A DNA stretch of 64,000 nucleotides from Streptomyces sp. MNU76 (lineage in GTDB: Bacteria > Actinomycetota > Actinomycetes > Streptomycetales > Streptomycetaceae): positions 372,001 to 436,000 of the forward strand of contig NZ_JAJKLK010000022.1 in assembly GCF_020982545.1 (NCBI RefSeq), written 5' to 3'. Below the pieces are notes generated by a model. That model made no database searches. It was not told the origin of the DNA and saw nothing but the letters and a program-made list of their open reading frames with translations. The position numbers were made by a program, and so were the translations under genes. This document shows positions 53,775 to 63,375 of this stretch, one piece after another; position 1 is the stretch's first letter, and every line of letters begins with the position of its first letter.

Positions 53775-54829
53775 TCAGAACGTGAGCACCGCCCGGGCCA
53801 CCCGCCCTCCCCGCGTCCTCCGCCGCCTTCGCGAAGTCCTCCACCGGATAGGTGGCCGTGACCAGCTCGTCCAGGAGCAGTCGCCCCTCCCGGTACAGGT
53901 CGGCGTAGAGGGCGATGTCACGCTGCGGCCGCGACGACCCGTAGCGGCAGCCCAGGATCGCCTTGTCCAGGTAGAGGGAGGAGACGAGGAAGGACGCCTC
54001 GGCGGTCGCGGCCGGCACCCCGAGCAGGATCGCCTGCCCGTGCCGGTCCAGCAGGTCGACGGCCTGGCGGATGAGGTCGACCCGCCCGACGCACTCGAAC
54101 GCGTGGTCGGCGCCGGTCGGGAGGATGTCCCGCACCCCGTCCACGGACGTCAGGAAGTGCGTGGCGCCGAACCGCCGCGCCACCCCCTCCTTCTCCGGAT
54201 TCGCGTCCACGGCGACGATCCGCGTAGCGCCCGCGAGCCGCGCGCCCTGCACCACGTTGAGCCCGATCCCGCCGGCCCCGATGACGACGACACTCTCCCC
54301 CCGGTCGACGCGGGCCCGGTTGAGCACGGCCCCCACGCCGGTCAGCACCCCGCACCCGATCAGCGCGGCGGAGGTCAAGGGGATGTCCTCCGGTATCCGT
54401 ACGGCCTGCACGGCCTTGACCACCGTCTGCTCCGCGAAGGCGGAGTTGGCGGCGAACTGGAACACCTCCCGGCCGCCCCGCGAGAACGGCCGTGTGGGCC
54501 GCCCGATCGCCCGCCGGCACATGGTCGGACGCCCCCGGTCGCAGTCGGCGCAGGCCCCGCAGTTGGCGAGGGTGGACAGGGCGACGTGGTCCCCGGGCCG
54601 GACGTGCCGGACCCCGCCCCCACCTCCACGACCACCCCGGCCCCTCATGCCCGAGCACCACCGGAACGGGGAACGGGATGGTCCCGTCCACCACCGACAG
54701 ATCGCTGTGGCAGAGGCCGGCGGCCGCGATCGCGACCCGCACCTCACCGGGCCCCGGCTCCCGCACGGCCAGATCGTCGACGACCTCGGCCCGCTTCCCG
54801 TCGAACACCACTCCGCGCATGGCCTCCAC
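53775..54829 (-). CDS. Zinc-dependent alcohol dehydrogenase (MDR), three single-base frameshifts
   Basis: Start GTG/ATG near 54829 (MEAMRGVVFDGKRAEVVDDL). The catalytic zinc region AAAGLCHSDLSVVDGTIPFP and VVLGHEG is followed by two G4 runs (plus C runs 54641-54644 and 54612-54615) that each need one more G to give AGVVVEVGAGVRHVRPGDHV. CGACADCDRGRPTMC binds the structural zinc; VVVIGAGGIGLNVVQGARLA is the NAD site. A third missing G near 53800 restores the end AGVARAVLTF at 53775. It is of the class-III/mycothiol-like MDR group. It lies 12 bp after the ACAD gene in an operon. Confidence 0.8.
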
Positions 54830-54841
54830 CCTTCGGTGTTC

Positions 54842-55996
54842 TCAGCCTCTCGGCTCCCTCGGCAGACCGAGCACCCGCTCGGCGATGATCGTGCGCTGCA
54901 CCTCGTCCGAACCGCCGTAGATGGTGTCGGCCCGGCTGAACAGGAACAACTGCTGCGACGGGTCCAGTGCGTACGGCTCCGCCGCCGACCACTCCCGTGG
55001 GCCGACGGCCGCCTCCGCGCCCCGCACCTCCATCGCCAGCTCCCCGAGTCGCCGGTGCCACCGCCCCCACAGCAACTTGGCCACACTCGGCGCGCCCGGC
55101 TCCGCTCCGCCCTCCGCCCCGCCGAGCGTCCGCAGGGCGTTCCACCGCATGGTCTTCAACTCGGCCCACTGCCGCACGAGTCGATCGCGTACGACGGCGT
55201 CGTCCACCGCCCCGCTGTCCACGGCGGCCCGCACGACGCTGCCCAACTCCTGCTCGAACCCGATCTGTTGAGCGAGCGTCGAGACCCCGCGTTCGAAGCC
55301 GAGCAGGCCCATGGCGACCCGCCAGCCGTTCCCGTCGCCCCCGACGACATGCTCCGCGCGGGCGTGCGCCCCGTCGAAGAACACCTCGTTGAACTCGCTC
55401 GTCCCAGTCATCTGCCGGATGGGCCGCACCTCGATCCGCCCCGGCTGGTCCATCGGCACGAGCAGCAGCGACAGCCCGTGGTGCCGCTCGGAGCCCACCT
55501 CGGTCCGGGCCAGCACGAAGCACCAGTCGGCCTCGTGGGCGAGCGAGGTCCAGATCTTCTGCCCGGTGATCCGGTACGACCCGTCCCCCGCCCGCTCCGC
55601 CTTCGTCCGCACACCGGCCAGGTCGGACCCGGCGCCGGGCTCGCTGTACCCCTGGCACCAGAGTTCGTCGCCGCGCGCGATCGCCGGCAGGAACCGCCGC
55701 CTCTGTTCCTCGCTGCCGAACGCGATCAGCGTCGGCGCGAGCAGCTTCTCCCCGATGTGCCCGGAGCGGGCGGGTACGTCCGCCCGCGCGTACTCCTCGG
55801 CCCACACCACCTGTTGGACGAGCGTGGCCGTCCGGTTCCCGTACCCGCCCTCGCTCCAGCCGAGCCCGATCCACCCGGCGGCGCCGAGCGTCCGCTCCCA
55901 GGCGCGCCGCTCCGCGTGCACCCCGGCGTGCGCCCCCAGCCAGGCCCGCGCGTCCGCCCGGAAGGCCTCGTCCTCATCATCGAACCCGAAGTCCAT
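54842..55996 (-). CDS. Acyl-CoA dehydrogenase
   Basis: 384 residues from ATG 55996 with GGAGG upstream. DDEDEAFRADARAWLGAHAG, AAGWIGLGWSEGGYGNRTAT, GDELWCQGYSEPGAGSDLAG, QKIWTSLAHEADWCFVLART, LLGFERGVSTLAQQIGFEQE, ADTIYGGSDEVQRTIIAERV, LGLPREP. The FAD-binding and C-terminal helical motifs are complete. The Y-S-E-P-x-A-G-S-D-L variant is common in actinobacterial FadE enzymes acting on bulky acyl-CoAs. Second gene of the SDR-ACAD-ADH operon. Confidence 0.9.
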   Translation of the reverse strand: MDFGFDDEDEAFRADARAWLGAHAGVHAERRAWERTLGAAGWIGLGWSEGGYGNRTATLVQQVVWAEEYARADVPARSGHIGEKLLAPTLIAFGSEEQRRRFLPAIARGDELWCQGYSEPGAGSDLAGVRTKAERAGDGSYRITGQKIWTSLAHEADWCFVLARTEVGSERHHGLSLLLVPMDQPGRIEVRPIRQMTGTSEFNEVFFDGAHARAEHVVGGDGNGWRVAMGLLGFERGVSTLAQQIGFEQELGSVVRAAVDSGAVDDAVVRDRLVRQWAELKTMRWNALRTLGGAEGGAEPGAPSVAKLLWGRWHRRLGELAMEVRGAEAAVGPREWSAAEPYALDPSQQLFLFSRADTIYGGSDEVQRTIIAERVLGLPREPRG

Positions 55997-56084
55997 GCCG
56001 CCTCCAAGATGACCGCCGAGCTGATGGTGGTGCGTGGTGGGTGAGTCCGGGTGCGTTGTCGGGTGCGTTGTCGGGTGCGGGTGC

Positions 56085-56245
56085 GTGGGGGCTTCTCGCG
56101 CAGTTCCCCGCGGCCCTGAACGACTCGGCCCCCGTGGCCCTGAAAGGCGACCGGCGACGGACCCGAAAAGCACGGGGCGCAGCCCCTGCTTTCAGGGCGC
56201 GGGGAACTGCGCGACCAGCCCCCACGCACCCGCACCCGCCGACGC
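56085..56245 (+). repeat. Intergenic palindromic repeat pair
   Basis: GCAGTTCCCCGCGGCCCTGA and the opposed GGGGCGCAGCCCCTGCTTTC then GGCGCGGGGAACTGCGCGAC. It lies between the SDR and ACAD genes and may form a long hairpin in the transcript. Confidence 0.7.
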
Positions 56246-56263
56246 ACCCCGACCCCCACCCCC

Positions 56264-57174
56264 TCACGCGTTCGGCCGCTCCCCAGCCGCCGCCGCACGA
56301 GCCATCCCTCCACCCGCTCCAGCATCGGCATCGGATCCACCCCCACCGCCCCCGGCAGGAACTCCGCGATCCGCTCCGGCGTCCAGCCCCCTTCGGCGTA
56401 CGCGGCACGCAACTCCCGCGGCTGTGCCCACACCGCGATCTTCGGCCCGGCGACCGTGTACACCTGCCCGGTGATCCCGGCCTCCCGGGCCCGCTCGGAC
56501 AGCAGGTACACCACGAACGCGGCCACCTCCTCCGGCTCGCCGATCTCGGTCAGTTCCATCGGCACCCCCGCCGACATCCGCGTACGCGCGACCGGCGCCA
56601 CCGCGTTCGCGGTCACCCCGTACCGGTGCAGGCCGAGCGCGGCGCTGCGCACCAGCGAGATGATCCCGCCCTTGGCCGCGCTGTAGTTGGCCTGCGAGAC
56701 GGACCCCTGGTGGTTGCCGCTGGTGAACCCGATCAGGGTCCCGGCCCGCTGCTTGCGCATGACGGCGGACGCGGCCCGGAACACGGTGAAGGTGCCCTTG
56801 AGATGCGTGGCGATCACCGGATCCCACTCCTCCTCGGCCATGTTGAACAGCATCCGCTCCCGCAGGATCCCGGCGACGCACACGACGCCGTCGATCCGTC
56901 CGTACGTCTCGACCGCCGTGTCCACGACCCGCTGCCCGCCGGCCATCGTGGAGATGTCGTCGGCGACGGCGACCGCCCCGCCCCCGGCGGCCTCGATCTC
57001 CTTGACGACGGCCTCTGCGACGGAGCTGGTGGGTTCGGAGCCGTCGACGGAGACGCCGTAGTCGTTGACGACGACCCGCGCTCCCTCGGCGGCGGCGCCG
57101 AGGGCGACCGCCCGGCCGATCCCCCGCCCCGCTCCGGTGACGGCGACGACCTTGCCTGCCAGGAAATGTCCCAC
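56264..57174 (-). CDS. SDR family oxidoreductase (17-beta-HSD4-like), one frameshift near the end
   Basis: ATG 57174: MGHFLAGKVVAVTGAGRGIG, VNDYGVSVDGSEPTSSVAEA, GRIDGVVCVAGILRERMLFN, TSGNHQGSVSQANYSAAKGG, where Tyr/Lys are catalytic. The VNDYG and ILRxR segments are typical of the dehydrogenase part of multifunctional peroxisomal-type enzymes, which oxidise 3-hydroxyacyl-CoA. As read, the frame misses its stop. One extra G at the run 56281-56284 gives RRRLGERPNA and TGA at 56264. First gene of the SDR-ACAD-ADH operon. Confidence 0.85.
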
Positions 57175-57260
57175 CCCGAGCCCTTCCCCTCATCACGTCA
57201 CCCGGCGAACCGCTGTCCGCCGGACCGCTACCCGATGCCGTACATCTGATGCACTGTTAT

Positions 57261-57275
57261 CTGACGGGTCGTTAG
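57261..57275. promoter_or_regulatory. Operator between SDR and cyclase genes
   Basis: CTGACGGGTCGTTAG, one mismatch. A weaker half-conserved copy (CTGATGCACTG) precedes it at 57246. It lies between the divergent starts at 57174 and 57340. Confidence 0.65.
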
Positions 57276-57339
57276 ATTTGCTCGTACGGCGATTCTACGA
57301 CCCGCCGGATACGCCACCACAAGCCCCCGGGGAGGCCCG

Positions 57340-58281
57340 ATGTCATCACCCACGGAGTTCGCCGCGTTCACGGACATCGCCAAGCGCGTGAACAACTGGG
57401 GGCGTTGGGGGGCGGACGACGAGATCGGCACACTCAACCTGATCACCGACGAGGTCGTCCGGCAGGCCGCCGCCTCGGTGCGTTCCGGTCGCCGCGTGCC
57501 GCTCGCGCTGCCCCTGCAGCAGGACGGCGTGCAGACGGGGATGATGCCGGGCCGGGTCAATCCGCTGCACGCGATGGTGCAGATCAACCAGGAGATCTTC
57601 GGCCCCGGCACGGTCGCGTGCAGCGACGACGCGGTGACCATGGGGCTCCAGTCGGCCACCCACTGGGACGCGCTCACCCATGTTTCGCACTCGGGCCGGA
57701 TCTACAACGGCCGCCCCGCGGACACGATCACCCCGCACGGCGGCGCGGCCTTCGCCGGTATCGACAAGGCGCGGCACATCGTCTCGCGCGGCGTCCTGCT
57801 GGACGTTCCGAGCGCCCTGGGGCTGGCCGACGACCGGCTGCCCGGCGGCCACGCCGTCACCCCGGAAGACCTGGACGCCGCCGAGGAGTTGGCGGGCACC
57901 CGGGTCCGCGCGGGCGACATCGTACTGGTCCGCACCGGGCAGATCCGGTCCTACCTCGCCGGGGACAAGCACGCGTACGCGTTCCCGTCGCCGGGGCTGT
58001 CGCTGCGTACCCCCGAGTGGTTCCACGCGCGTGATGTCGCGGCCGTCGCCAATGACACCCTGACGTTCGAGATCTTCCCTCCGGAGGTCGAGGACCTGTG
58101 GCTGCCGGTGCACGCGCTCGACCTGGTCGAGATGGGCATGCCGCAGGGCCAGAACTGGAACCTGGAGGAGTTGTCCACAGCCTGTGGACAACTGGGGCGG
58201 TACGACTTCCTGCTCTCGGCGATGCCGGAGCCGTTCGTCGGGGCGACGGGCACACCGGTGGCACCGATCGCCATCCTGTAG
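57340..58281 (+). CDS. Cyclase-family hydrolase (PF04199, kynurenine-formamidase-like)
   Basis: 313 residues, with AGGCCCG before ATG 57340. RVNNWGRWGADDEIGTLNLI and the metal site SATHWDALTHVSHSGRIYNG identify the family (H-W-D-x-x-x-H). RGVLLDVPSALGLADDRLPG and AGDIVLVRTGQIRSYLAGDK follow. Members hydrolyse cyclic or amide substrates with a metal ion. In catabolic clusters they are suspected lactone or ring hydrolases. It is divergent from the SDR operon and shares its operator. Confidence 0.88.
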   Translation: MSSPTEFAAFTDIAKRVNNWGRWGADDEIGTLNLITDEVVRQAAASVRSGRRVPLALPLQQDGVQTGMMPGRVNPLHAMVQINQEIFGPGTVACSDDAVTMGLQSATHWDALTHVSHSGRIYNGRPADTITPHGGAAFAGIDKARHIVSRGVLLDVPSALGLADDRLPGGHAVTPEDLDAAEELAGTRVRAGDIVLVRTGQIRSYLAGDKHAYAFPSPGLSLRTPEWFHARDVAAVANDTLTFEIFPPEVEDLWLPVHALDLVEMGMPQGQNWNLEELSTACGQLGRYDFLLSAMPEPFVGATGTPVAPIAIL

Positions 58282-58799
58282 GCCCGCCTCCCGCGGGCAC
58301 GCGCAGGCCGACTGGCGGCGCGCCGCCCGCCCGGAGCGGGTGTCTCGAACGTCCCGCACGGCACCGCGCGCCGCCATCCGGCTTCGGCGTACCCGCCCTT
58401 GTTTCCCCGGGCCCTGCGGGGAGCCGGTGCCGAATCACGACCCACACTCGTCGAGGGCCTCCGTCACCGTGACCCTCGTCGTCCCCTCGCGGCGAATCGC
58501 TGAACACAAGCGTGATCAAACGGACATGGCGCGTCAACACCGTCGGGGGCTCAGCCGTGTGGAACCGGCGTCGCGGCGGTGCGTACGGAAGCACGTCCCG
58601 GCGCACGGATCGGCTGCCGCCGGGGACCGAACAACGCCGTGCGCTCACGCGCAGGCGCGTGCGGCGCGCATGTAGGTGACCGAGTGCGCCTGCCGACTCG
58701 GGAGTGCGCCTCACCGCGCGACCGCAGGCGGTATGTGGCTGATCGCGCAGTTCCCCGCGCCCCTTGAGCAGGGGCTTCGCCCCTGCCCCTCACCCCGGG
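58282..58799. other. Intergenic region with one palindromic repeat
   Basis: About 518 bp. A REP copy lies at 58738-58795 (GCAGTTCCCCGCGCCCCTTG with AGCAGGGGCTTCGCCCCTGC, a strong hairpin), which may end the leftward ATPase transcript. The rest has several small inverted repeats but no gene I can support. Confidence 0.5.
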
Positions 58800-59387
58800 C
58801 TACACCACCTCGTACGCCAACTCCTCGTACGCCAACCCCTCGCGCACCGCCAGGCTCTCCCGGGCCACCGCCGCCACCCCCGTGACCGCACCGCACGCCG
58901 GATGGACCGCGGGAGTCACCACGCCGCCACCGCCCCCGAAGCCCGACGCGCCCACACCGCTCGCCGCCCCCGAAGTCCCCGGCACCACCCGGTCCAGTTC
59001 GCACCAGATCCGTTTGCCGACGCCCTCGTGGCTCCAGCCCCAGCGGTCCGCGAGGACGTCGACGAGGGCGAGGCCGCGCCCGCCCGTCTCGTCCCCGTCG
59101 GCGCACCGCGGGGCCGGCGGACACGCGCTGCCGTCGACGACCTCCAGGCGGACCTTGCCGATCACGCCGTCACGGAGGCCGGACAGCAGCAGCCGCAGCA
59201 GCGCCGGACGCCCGGTGTGCACGACCGCGTTGGTGACCAGCTCGGAGACGAGGAGGATCAGCGTCTCGGCGAGCGGCTCGTCGTCCCCTATACCGGACCC
59301 GGAGAGCCGTGCACGGGCCCATCTCCGTGCACGACCCACCTCTGCGGGGTCGGGCCGGATCTCCAGCTGCACTTGAAGCACCTGCAC
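58800..59387 (-). CDS. ATP-binding protein, RsbW/anti-sigma-like HATPase
   Basis: 195 residues. AEVGRARRWARARLSGSGIG and ILLVSELVTNAVVHTGRPAL form the N box, LEVVDGSACPPAPRCADGDE the D box, and GGRGLALVDVLADRWGWSHE the G box. KRIWCELD is the usual end of the domain. The extra C-terminal Gly-rich tail of about 55 residues is not part of the family. These small HATPase_c proteins are numerous in Streptomyces and act as anti-sigma or signalling kinases. Partner not evident here. Confidence 0.85.
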   Translation of the reverse strand: MQVLQVQLEIRPDPAEVGRARRWARARLSGSGIGDDEPLAETLILLVSELVTNAVVHTGRPALLRLLLSGLRDGVIGKVRLEVVDGSACPPAPRCADGDETGGRGLALVDVLADRWGWSHEGVGKRIWCELDRVVPGTSGAASGVGASGFGGGGGVVTPAVHPACGAVTGVAAVARESLAVREGLAYEELAYEVV

Positions 59388-59901
59388 CGCTCACACCATC
59401 CGAACCGGCGGACACATCGCCGCACGCCCCTCTGGGGCCACGATCGTGGTCATCTGCTGCCTGGCCGACGCCACCGCCGTCGACACCATCGACACCGGGA
59501 TCACGGAACGTGATCCCCTTACAGGACAGCATGGTTGACGTACAGTCACCCCAACAAGCGCTTCGGGCATATTCCAGCGCGAAGGAGTACGCATACGACA
59601 TACTGTGCGACGCTCATCGCGGGGAGTCGAACAGACCGGGGCGTCGAGACTCCGGCCCACTTCACGAGCGCCGGGCACCGCTGGATCCGGGGCCGCCACA
59701 GGGGCAACACCGACTCGGCTCGACCTCGGAACCACTCGCATCCACCAGAAGGTACCGGAGCGGGACTCCGACTCCAGGCCGTGACAAGTCACGCCTAGGA
59801 CACAACACGATATCAACGCTCGGTAATTCCGGTATGCCACGATCCGCGACATTCGACCGGGCGGCTGCCACGCATTCCCCTTCCCGCCCTGGTCAGCACC
59901 C
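59388..59901. other. Intergenic region, no gene recognised
   Basis: About 514 bp upstream of the ATPase gene. It has a noticeably lower GC stretch around 59520-59610 and is likely to contain that gene's promoter. Open frames on both strands lack family resemblance. Confidence 0.4.
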
Positions 59902-60783
59902 TCAACTCGCGTCGATCAGCAGTTCTCCAGCCAACATCTCCTCACTCTCGGTGGTCGATCCGCCACGTTCCGCCCGCACCCACGCACGCTTCAGACACAG
60001 GTGTACGTCGGCCTCCCAGGTGAACCCCGAACCGCCGTGGACCTGATGGGAGTCGCGGGCCCCGCGCACCGCCGCCTCGTCGGCCAGCAGCCTGGCCGCC
60101 GCGATGTCGACGGGGTCCAGGGTCACGGCCGCCGCGTACACCGCCACCCGCGCGACCTCCACCCGGACCAGCAGTTCGGCGCAGAGGTGCTTGACCGCCT
60201 GGAAGGCGCCGACCGGTCGCCCGAACTGCTCCCGGGTCCGGGCGTGTTGCACGGCGGCCTCGCAGGCCCGCACGGCCGTGCCCAACTGCTCCGCGGCGGT
60301 GAGCAGTACGAACAGATCATCAGGACGGACGGCGGAACGGCTCCCCGGCACCCGGTGCAACGGCGTCAGCGGATCCACCGATCGCAGCGGTACGGCCCCG
60401 GCCGCGTCCCCGGTCACCACATCGGCCTCGTCCAGCCACTCCACCAGACCGCCACCCCCGACAGCGGTCACCACGGTCTCCCCCGTCGCCGCGCCCGGCA
60501 CCGCGCCCGCCGCGAGATGGGTGGCCACGAGCGGCCCGGGCAACAGTGCGCGCCCCGCCTCCTCGAACACCAACACGGCCTCCGGCACCCCGAGGCCGAC
60601 CCCCCCGTCCTCGGCCAGCCGCAAGGAGAACAACCCCACCTCCCCCACTCCGCCACAGCCCCCGATCCAGCCCGCCGCCCCCGTCGACGGCGGCCCGCAA
60701 CCTCCGCCCCGAAGCGCCGAGCCAGCACCTCCCGGAAGCCGCTCTTCAACACCCTCTGATCCTCGGTCAGTCGAAACCGCACA
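59902..60783 (-). CDS. Acyl-CoA dehydrogenase (partner type), about two frameshifts near the N-terminus
   Basis: GTG about 60783 gives VRFRLTEDQRVLKSGFREVL. The frame then shifts to RAAVDGGGGLDRGLWRS and again to VGEVGLFSLRLAEDGGVGLG, where the main frame begins. The main frame carries FEEAGRALLPGPLVATHLAA, QHARTREQFGRPVGAFQAVK, HLCAELLVRVEVARVAVYAA and SHQVHGGSGFTWEADVHLCL. At about 300 residues it is short, like the non-catalytic or partner subunits of the heteromeric FadE pairs used for bulky CoA esters. It follows another ACAD gene, which supports a heteromer. Confidence 0.75.
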   Translation of the reverse strand, partial: CAVSTDRGSEGVEERLPGGAGSALRGGGCGPPSTGAAGWIGGCGGVGEVGLFSLRLAEDGGVGLGVPEAVLVFEEAGRALLPGPLVATHLAAGAVPGAATGETVVTAVGGGGLVEWLDEADVVTGDAAGAVPLRSVDPLTPLHRVPGSRSAVRPDDLFVLLTAAEQLGTAVRACEAAVQHARTREQFGRPVGAFQAVKHLCAELLVRVEVARVAVYAAAVTLDPVDIAAARLLADEAAVRGARDSHQVHGGSGFTWEADVHLCLKRAWVRAERGGSTTESEEMLAGELLIDAS

Positions 60784-60814
60784 AGCCACAGCCCCTCTTC
60801 ACCACCGACCACTT

Positions 60815-60890
60815 CTCAGGGGCGCGGGGAACCGCGCGAGGCCCCACCGAACCGGCACCCGCCAACCCACCTCAGCACCCCGACCCACTA
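60815..60890 (+). repeat. Intergenic palindromic repeat
   Basis: CAGGGGCGCGGGGAACCGCG followed by CGAGGCCCCACCGAACCGGC, another copy of the REP family, at the junction of the two acyl-CoA dehydrogenase genes. Confidence 0.6.
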
Positions 60891-62022
60891 GGCGCCCCCG
60901 TCCCCCACCCCTTCGGCAACCCCAAGATCCGCTCCCCACGATGTTCCGCTGAATCTCCGACGTCCCCGCCGCGATCGTGTACGACAGCGAACTCAGGCGG
61001 TCGACAACCCACCCGCACCCCAGATCGAGCGCACCCGCCCCCAACACCTCCGCAGCCACCTCGTACAGCTCCTGCCGAGCCCGCGAATACCGCAGCTTGA
61101 ACACCGAGGCCCCCACCCCGGCACCCGCCTCCCCGCTGACGTTCCACTGTGTGAGCCGCCACAGCGCCCGGAACTCCGCGTGCAACCGCCCGAGCCGCCG
61201 CCGCACCCCGGCGTCGTCCCAGACCCCGTTCGCCCGCGCCTGTCTCGCGACCTCCCCCAACACCCGTCGGCAGGCCACCACTTCACCCACGAATGCCGTG
61301 CCCCGCTCGAACGACAGCGTCACCATGGTCACCCGCCACCCGTCGTTCTCGTCTCCCACCCGGTTGGCGACCGGCACCCGCACCTCGTCGAGGAACACCT
61401 CGGCGAACTCCGTGGACCCGGCGAGCGTGCGCAGCGGCCGCACGGTCACGCCGGGCGCGTCCATCGGCATCGCCAGCCAGGAGATGCCCCGGTGCTTCGG
61501 CGCCCGCCCGTCCGTCCGCACCAGCAGCTCGCACCAGTCGGCGACCTCGGCGTGCGAGGTCCAGATCTTGGACCCGCTGACGACGTACTCGTCCCCCTCC
61601 CTGCGCGCACGCGTCCGGAGCGCCGCGAGGTCGGACCCGGCGTCCGGTTCGCTGAACCCCTGGCACCACACCTCCTCGCCCCGCAGGATCGGCTGCAGCC
61701 AGCGCGCCCGCTGTTCGGCGGTGCCCTCGGCGGCGATGGTGGGGCCGGCGTGCAGCAGCCCGACGAACCCCGCGCCCACGTACGGGGCCCCCGCCTTCTC
61801 GGTCTCCTCCAGGAAGATCAGCCGGGTGGTCGGCGAGGCGTCCCAGTGGACGTCGGCGTACCCGGCGTCGTACAGCGTCCGCTGCCAGCCGAGGTCGTAG
61901 GCGCGCCGCCCCGGCCAGTCGTCGGGCGACGGCTTCGGCGGCAGCGAGGGGAGCGTTTTCGCCAGCCACTCCCGCAGCCGCGCCCGGAACGCCTCCTCCT
62001 CCGGGCTGTACGCGAGATCCAT
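60872..62022 (-). CDS. Acyl-CoA dehydrogenase (one frameshift near the C-terminus)
   Basis: ATG 62022: MDLAYSPEEEAFRARLREWL, AGYADVHWDASPTTRLIFLE, GEEVWCQGFSEPDAGSDLAA, SKIWTSHAEVADWCELLVRT, MVTLSFERGTAFVGEVVACR, YTIAAGTSEIQRNIVG. One base is missing at the C4 run 60934-60937; an extra G gives GERILGLPKGWGTGAPSGSG and a stop at 60872, about 384 residues. It starts 12 bp after the amidohydrolase stop and precedes the short ACAD, so the three form one operon behind the 63287 operator. Confidence 0.88.
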
Positions 62023-62033
62023 CGCCCGAAGCC

Positions 62034-63284
62034 CTACTTGCCGAGGCCGAGGCCGAGGCTGCGGTCGCGGTCGCGGTCGAAGTCCAGACCGAGCATGCGG
62101 ATCGCGTTCCCCCGCATCAGCTTGTAGACCGTCTCGTCGTCGAGGCCCTTCACATGGTCGAGGGCGACCTCCTTGGTGTGCGGGAAGGTCGAGTCGACGT
62201 GCGGGTAGTCGGTCTCGAAGGTCGCGTTGTCCCGGCCCACGACGTCCAGCGAGGCGACCCCGTGCTTGTCGCGGAAGAAGCAGCAGAACATCTGCCGGTA
62301 GTAGTACGTCGACGGCGGTTCGGGGATCAGGTCGCGCACCCCGCCCCAGGCGCGGTGCTCCTCCCAGACGTCGTCGGCGCGTTCCAGGGCGTACGGGATC
62401 CAGCCCATCTGCCCCTCGCTGTAGGCGAGTTTGAGGGTCGGGAACTTCACCAGGACGCCGCTGAAGAGGAAGTCCATCATCGAGGCCATCGCGTTGTTGA
62501 AGGAGAGCGAGGCCTGCACGGCGGGGGGCGCGTCGGGGGAGGCGGCCGGCATCTGGGAGCTGGAGCCGATGTGCATGTTGACGACCGTGCCGGTCTCCTG
62601 GCAGGCCGCGAAGAAGGGGTCCCAGTAGCCGGAGTGGATGGAGGGCAGGCCGAGGTAGGTGGGGATCTCGGAGAAGGTGACGGCCCGGACGCCCCGGGCG
62701 GCGTTCCGCTCGATCTCCTCGACCGCGAGGTCGATGTCCCACAGGGGGATGAGGCAGAGCGGGATCAGCCGGCCGCCGCTGTCGCCGCACCACTCCTCGA
62801 CCATCCAGTCGTTGTAGGCGCGGACGCAGGCCAGGGCGACCTCCTTGTCGTGCGCCTCGGCGAAGGTCTGGCCGCAGAAGCGGGGGAAGGTCGGGAAGCA
62901 GAGCGAGCCCTCGACGTGGTTGAGGTCCATGTCCGCCAGCCGCGCCTTCGGGTCCCAGCAGCCGCGCCGCATCTCCGCGCGGGTGATCCCCTCCAGCGTC
63001 ATCTCGTCCCGGTCGAACCCGACGGCCGCGATGTTCCGTTTGTACGGGAACTTGAGGTCCTCGTAGATCCACCAGTCGGTCGGCGGTCCGTCCGGGTCCA
63101 TCGTGATCTGGTACTTGCCCCCGATGTACGCGAGCTCGCCGATCCCGGCAGTGAGGGGCTTCGGGCCCCGGTCGCGGTACTTCTCCGGCAGCCAGGTCTC
63201 GAAGAGGTGCGCGGGCTCGATCACATGGTCGTCGACGCTGATGATGCGGGGCAGTTCGGTCATGGGTCCCCTCCAGCGAGCCAT
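62034..63284 (-). CDS. PF04909 amidohydrolase, paralogue of the 25700 gene
   Basis: 416 residues from ATG 63284. RIISVDDHVIEPAHLFETWL, LADMDLNHVEGSLCFPTFPR, FCGQTFAEAHDKEVALACVR, AYNDWMVEEWCGDSGGRLIP, VNMHIGSSSQMP, ATFETDYPHVDSTFPHTKEV. The metal-binding His/Asp positions match the other copy at 25700-26974. It is the first gene of an operon with two acyl-CoA dehydrogenases. Its start is 3 bp from the operator, so binding there would block transcription directly. Confidence 0.88.
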   Translation of the reverse strand: MARWRGPMTELPRIISVDDHVIEPAHLFETWLPEKYRDRGPKPLTAGIGELAYIGGKYQITMDPDGPPTDWWIYEDLKFPYKRNIAAVGFDRDEMTLEGITRAEMRRGCWDPKARLADMDLNHVEGSLCFPTFPRFCGQTFAEAHDKEVALACVRAYNDWMVEEWCGDSGGRLIPLCLIPLWDIDLAVEEIERNAARGVRAVTFSEIPTYLGLPSIHSGYWDPFFAACQETGTVVNMHIGSSSQMPAASPDAPPAVQASLSFNNAMASMMDFLFSGVLVKFPTLKLAYSEGQMGWIPYALERADDVWEEHRAWGGVRDLIPEPPSTYYYRQMFCCFFRDKHGVASLDVVGRDNATFETDYPHVDSTFPHTKEVALDHVKGLDDETVYKLMRGNAIRMLGLDFDRDRDRSLGLGLGK

Positions 63285-63286
63285 TT

Positions 63287-63301
63287 CTGACGGACCGTCA
63301 G
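63287..63301. promoter_or_regulatory. Operator, amidohydrolase side
   Basis: CTGACGGACCGTCAG, a perfect palindrome immediately upstream of ATG 63284. The transcript may be leaderless. Confidence 0.8.
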
Positions 63302-63375
63302 CTAGGTCCTCTCCAGCAGGCTAGTGGCGCACCTCTGGACCGACAAGGCGCCCGGCCCTACGCTCTGCCCACGAT

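Noticed and set aside
57246..57260. Second operator CTGATGCACTGTTAT next to 57261
   Set aside because: Only the left half-site is convincing, so it is mentioned with the adjacent site but not called separately.
58282..58700. Possible riboswitch or structured RNA upstream of the ATPase region
   Set aside because: There are several GC-rich stems, but no conserved core that I could match to a known riboswitch class, and no suitably placed downstream gene.
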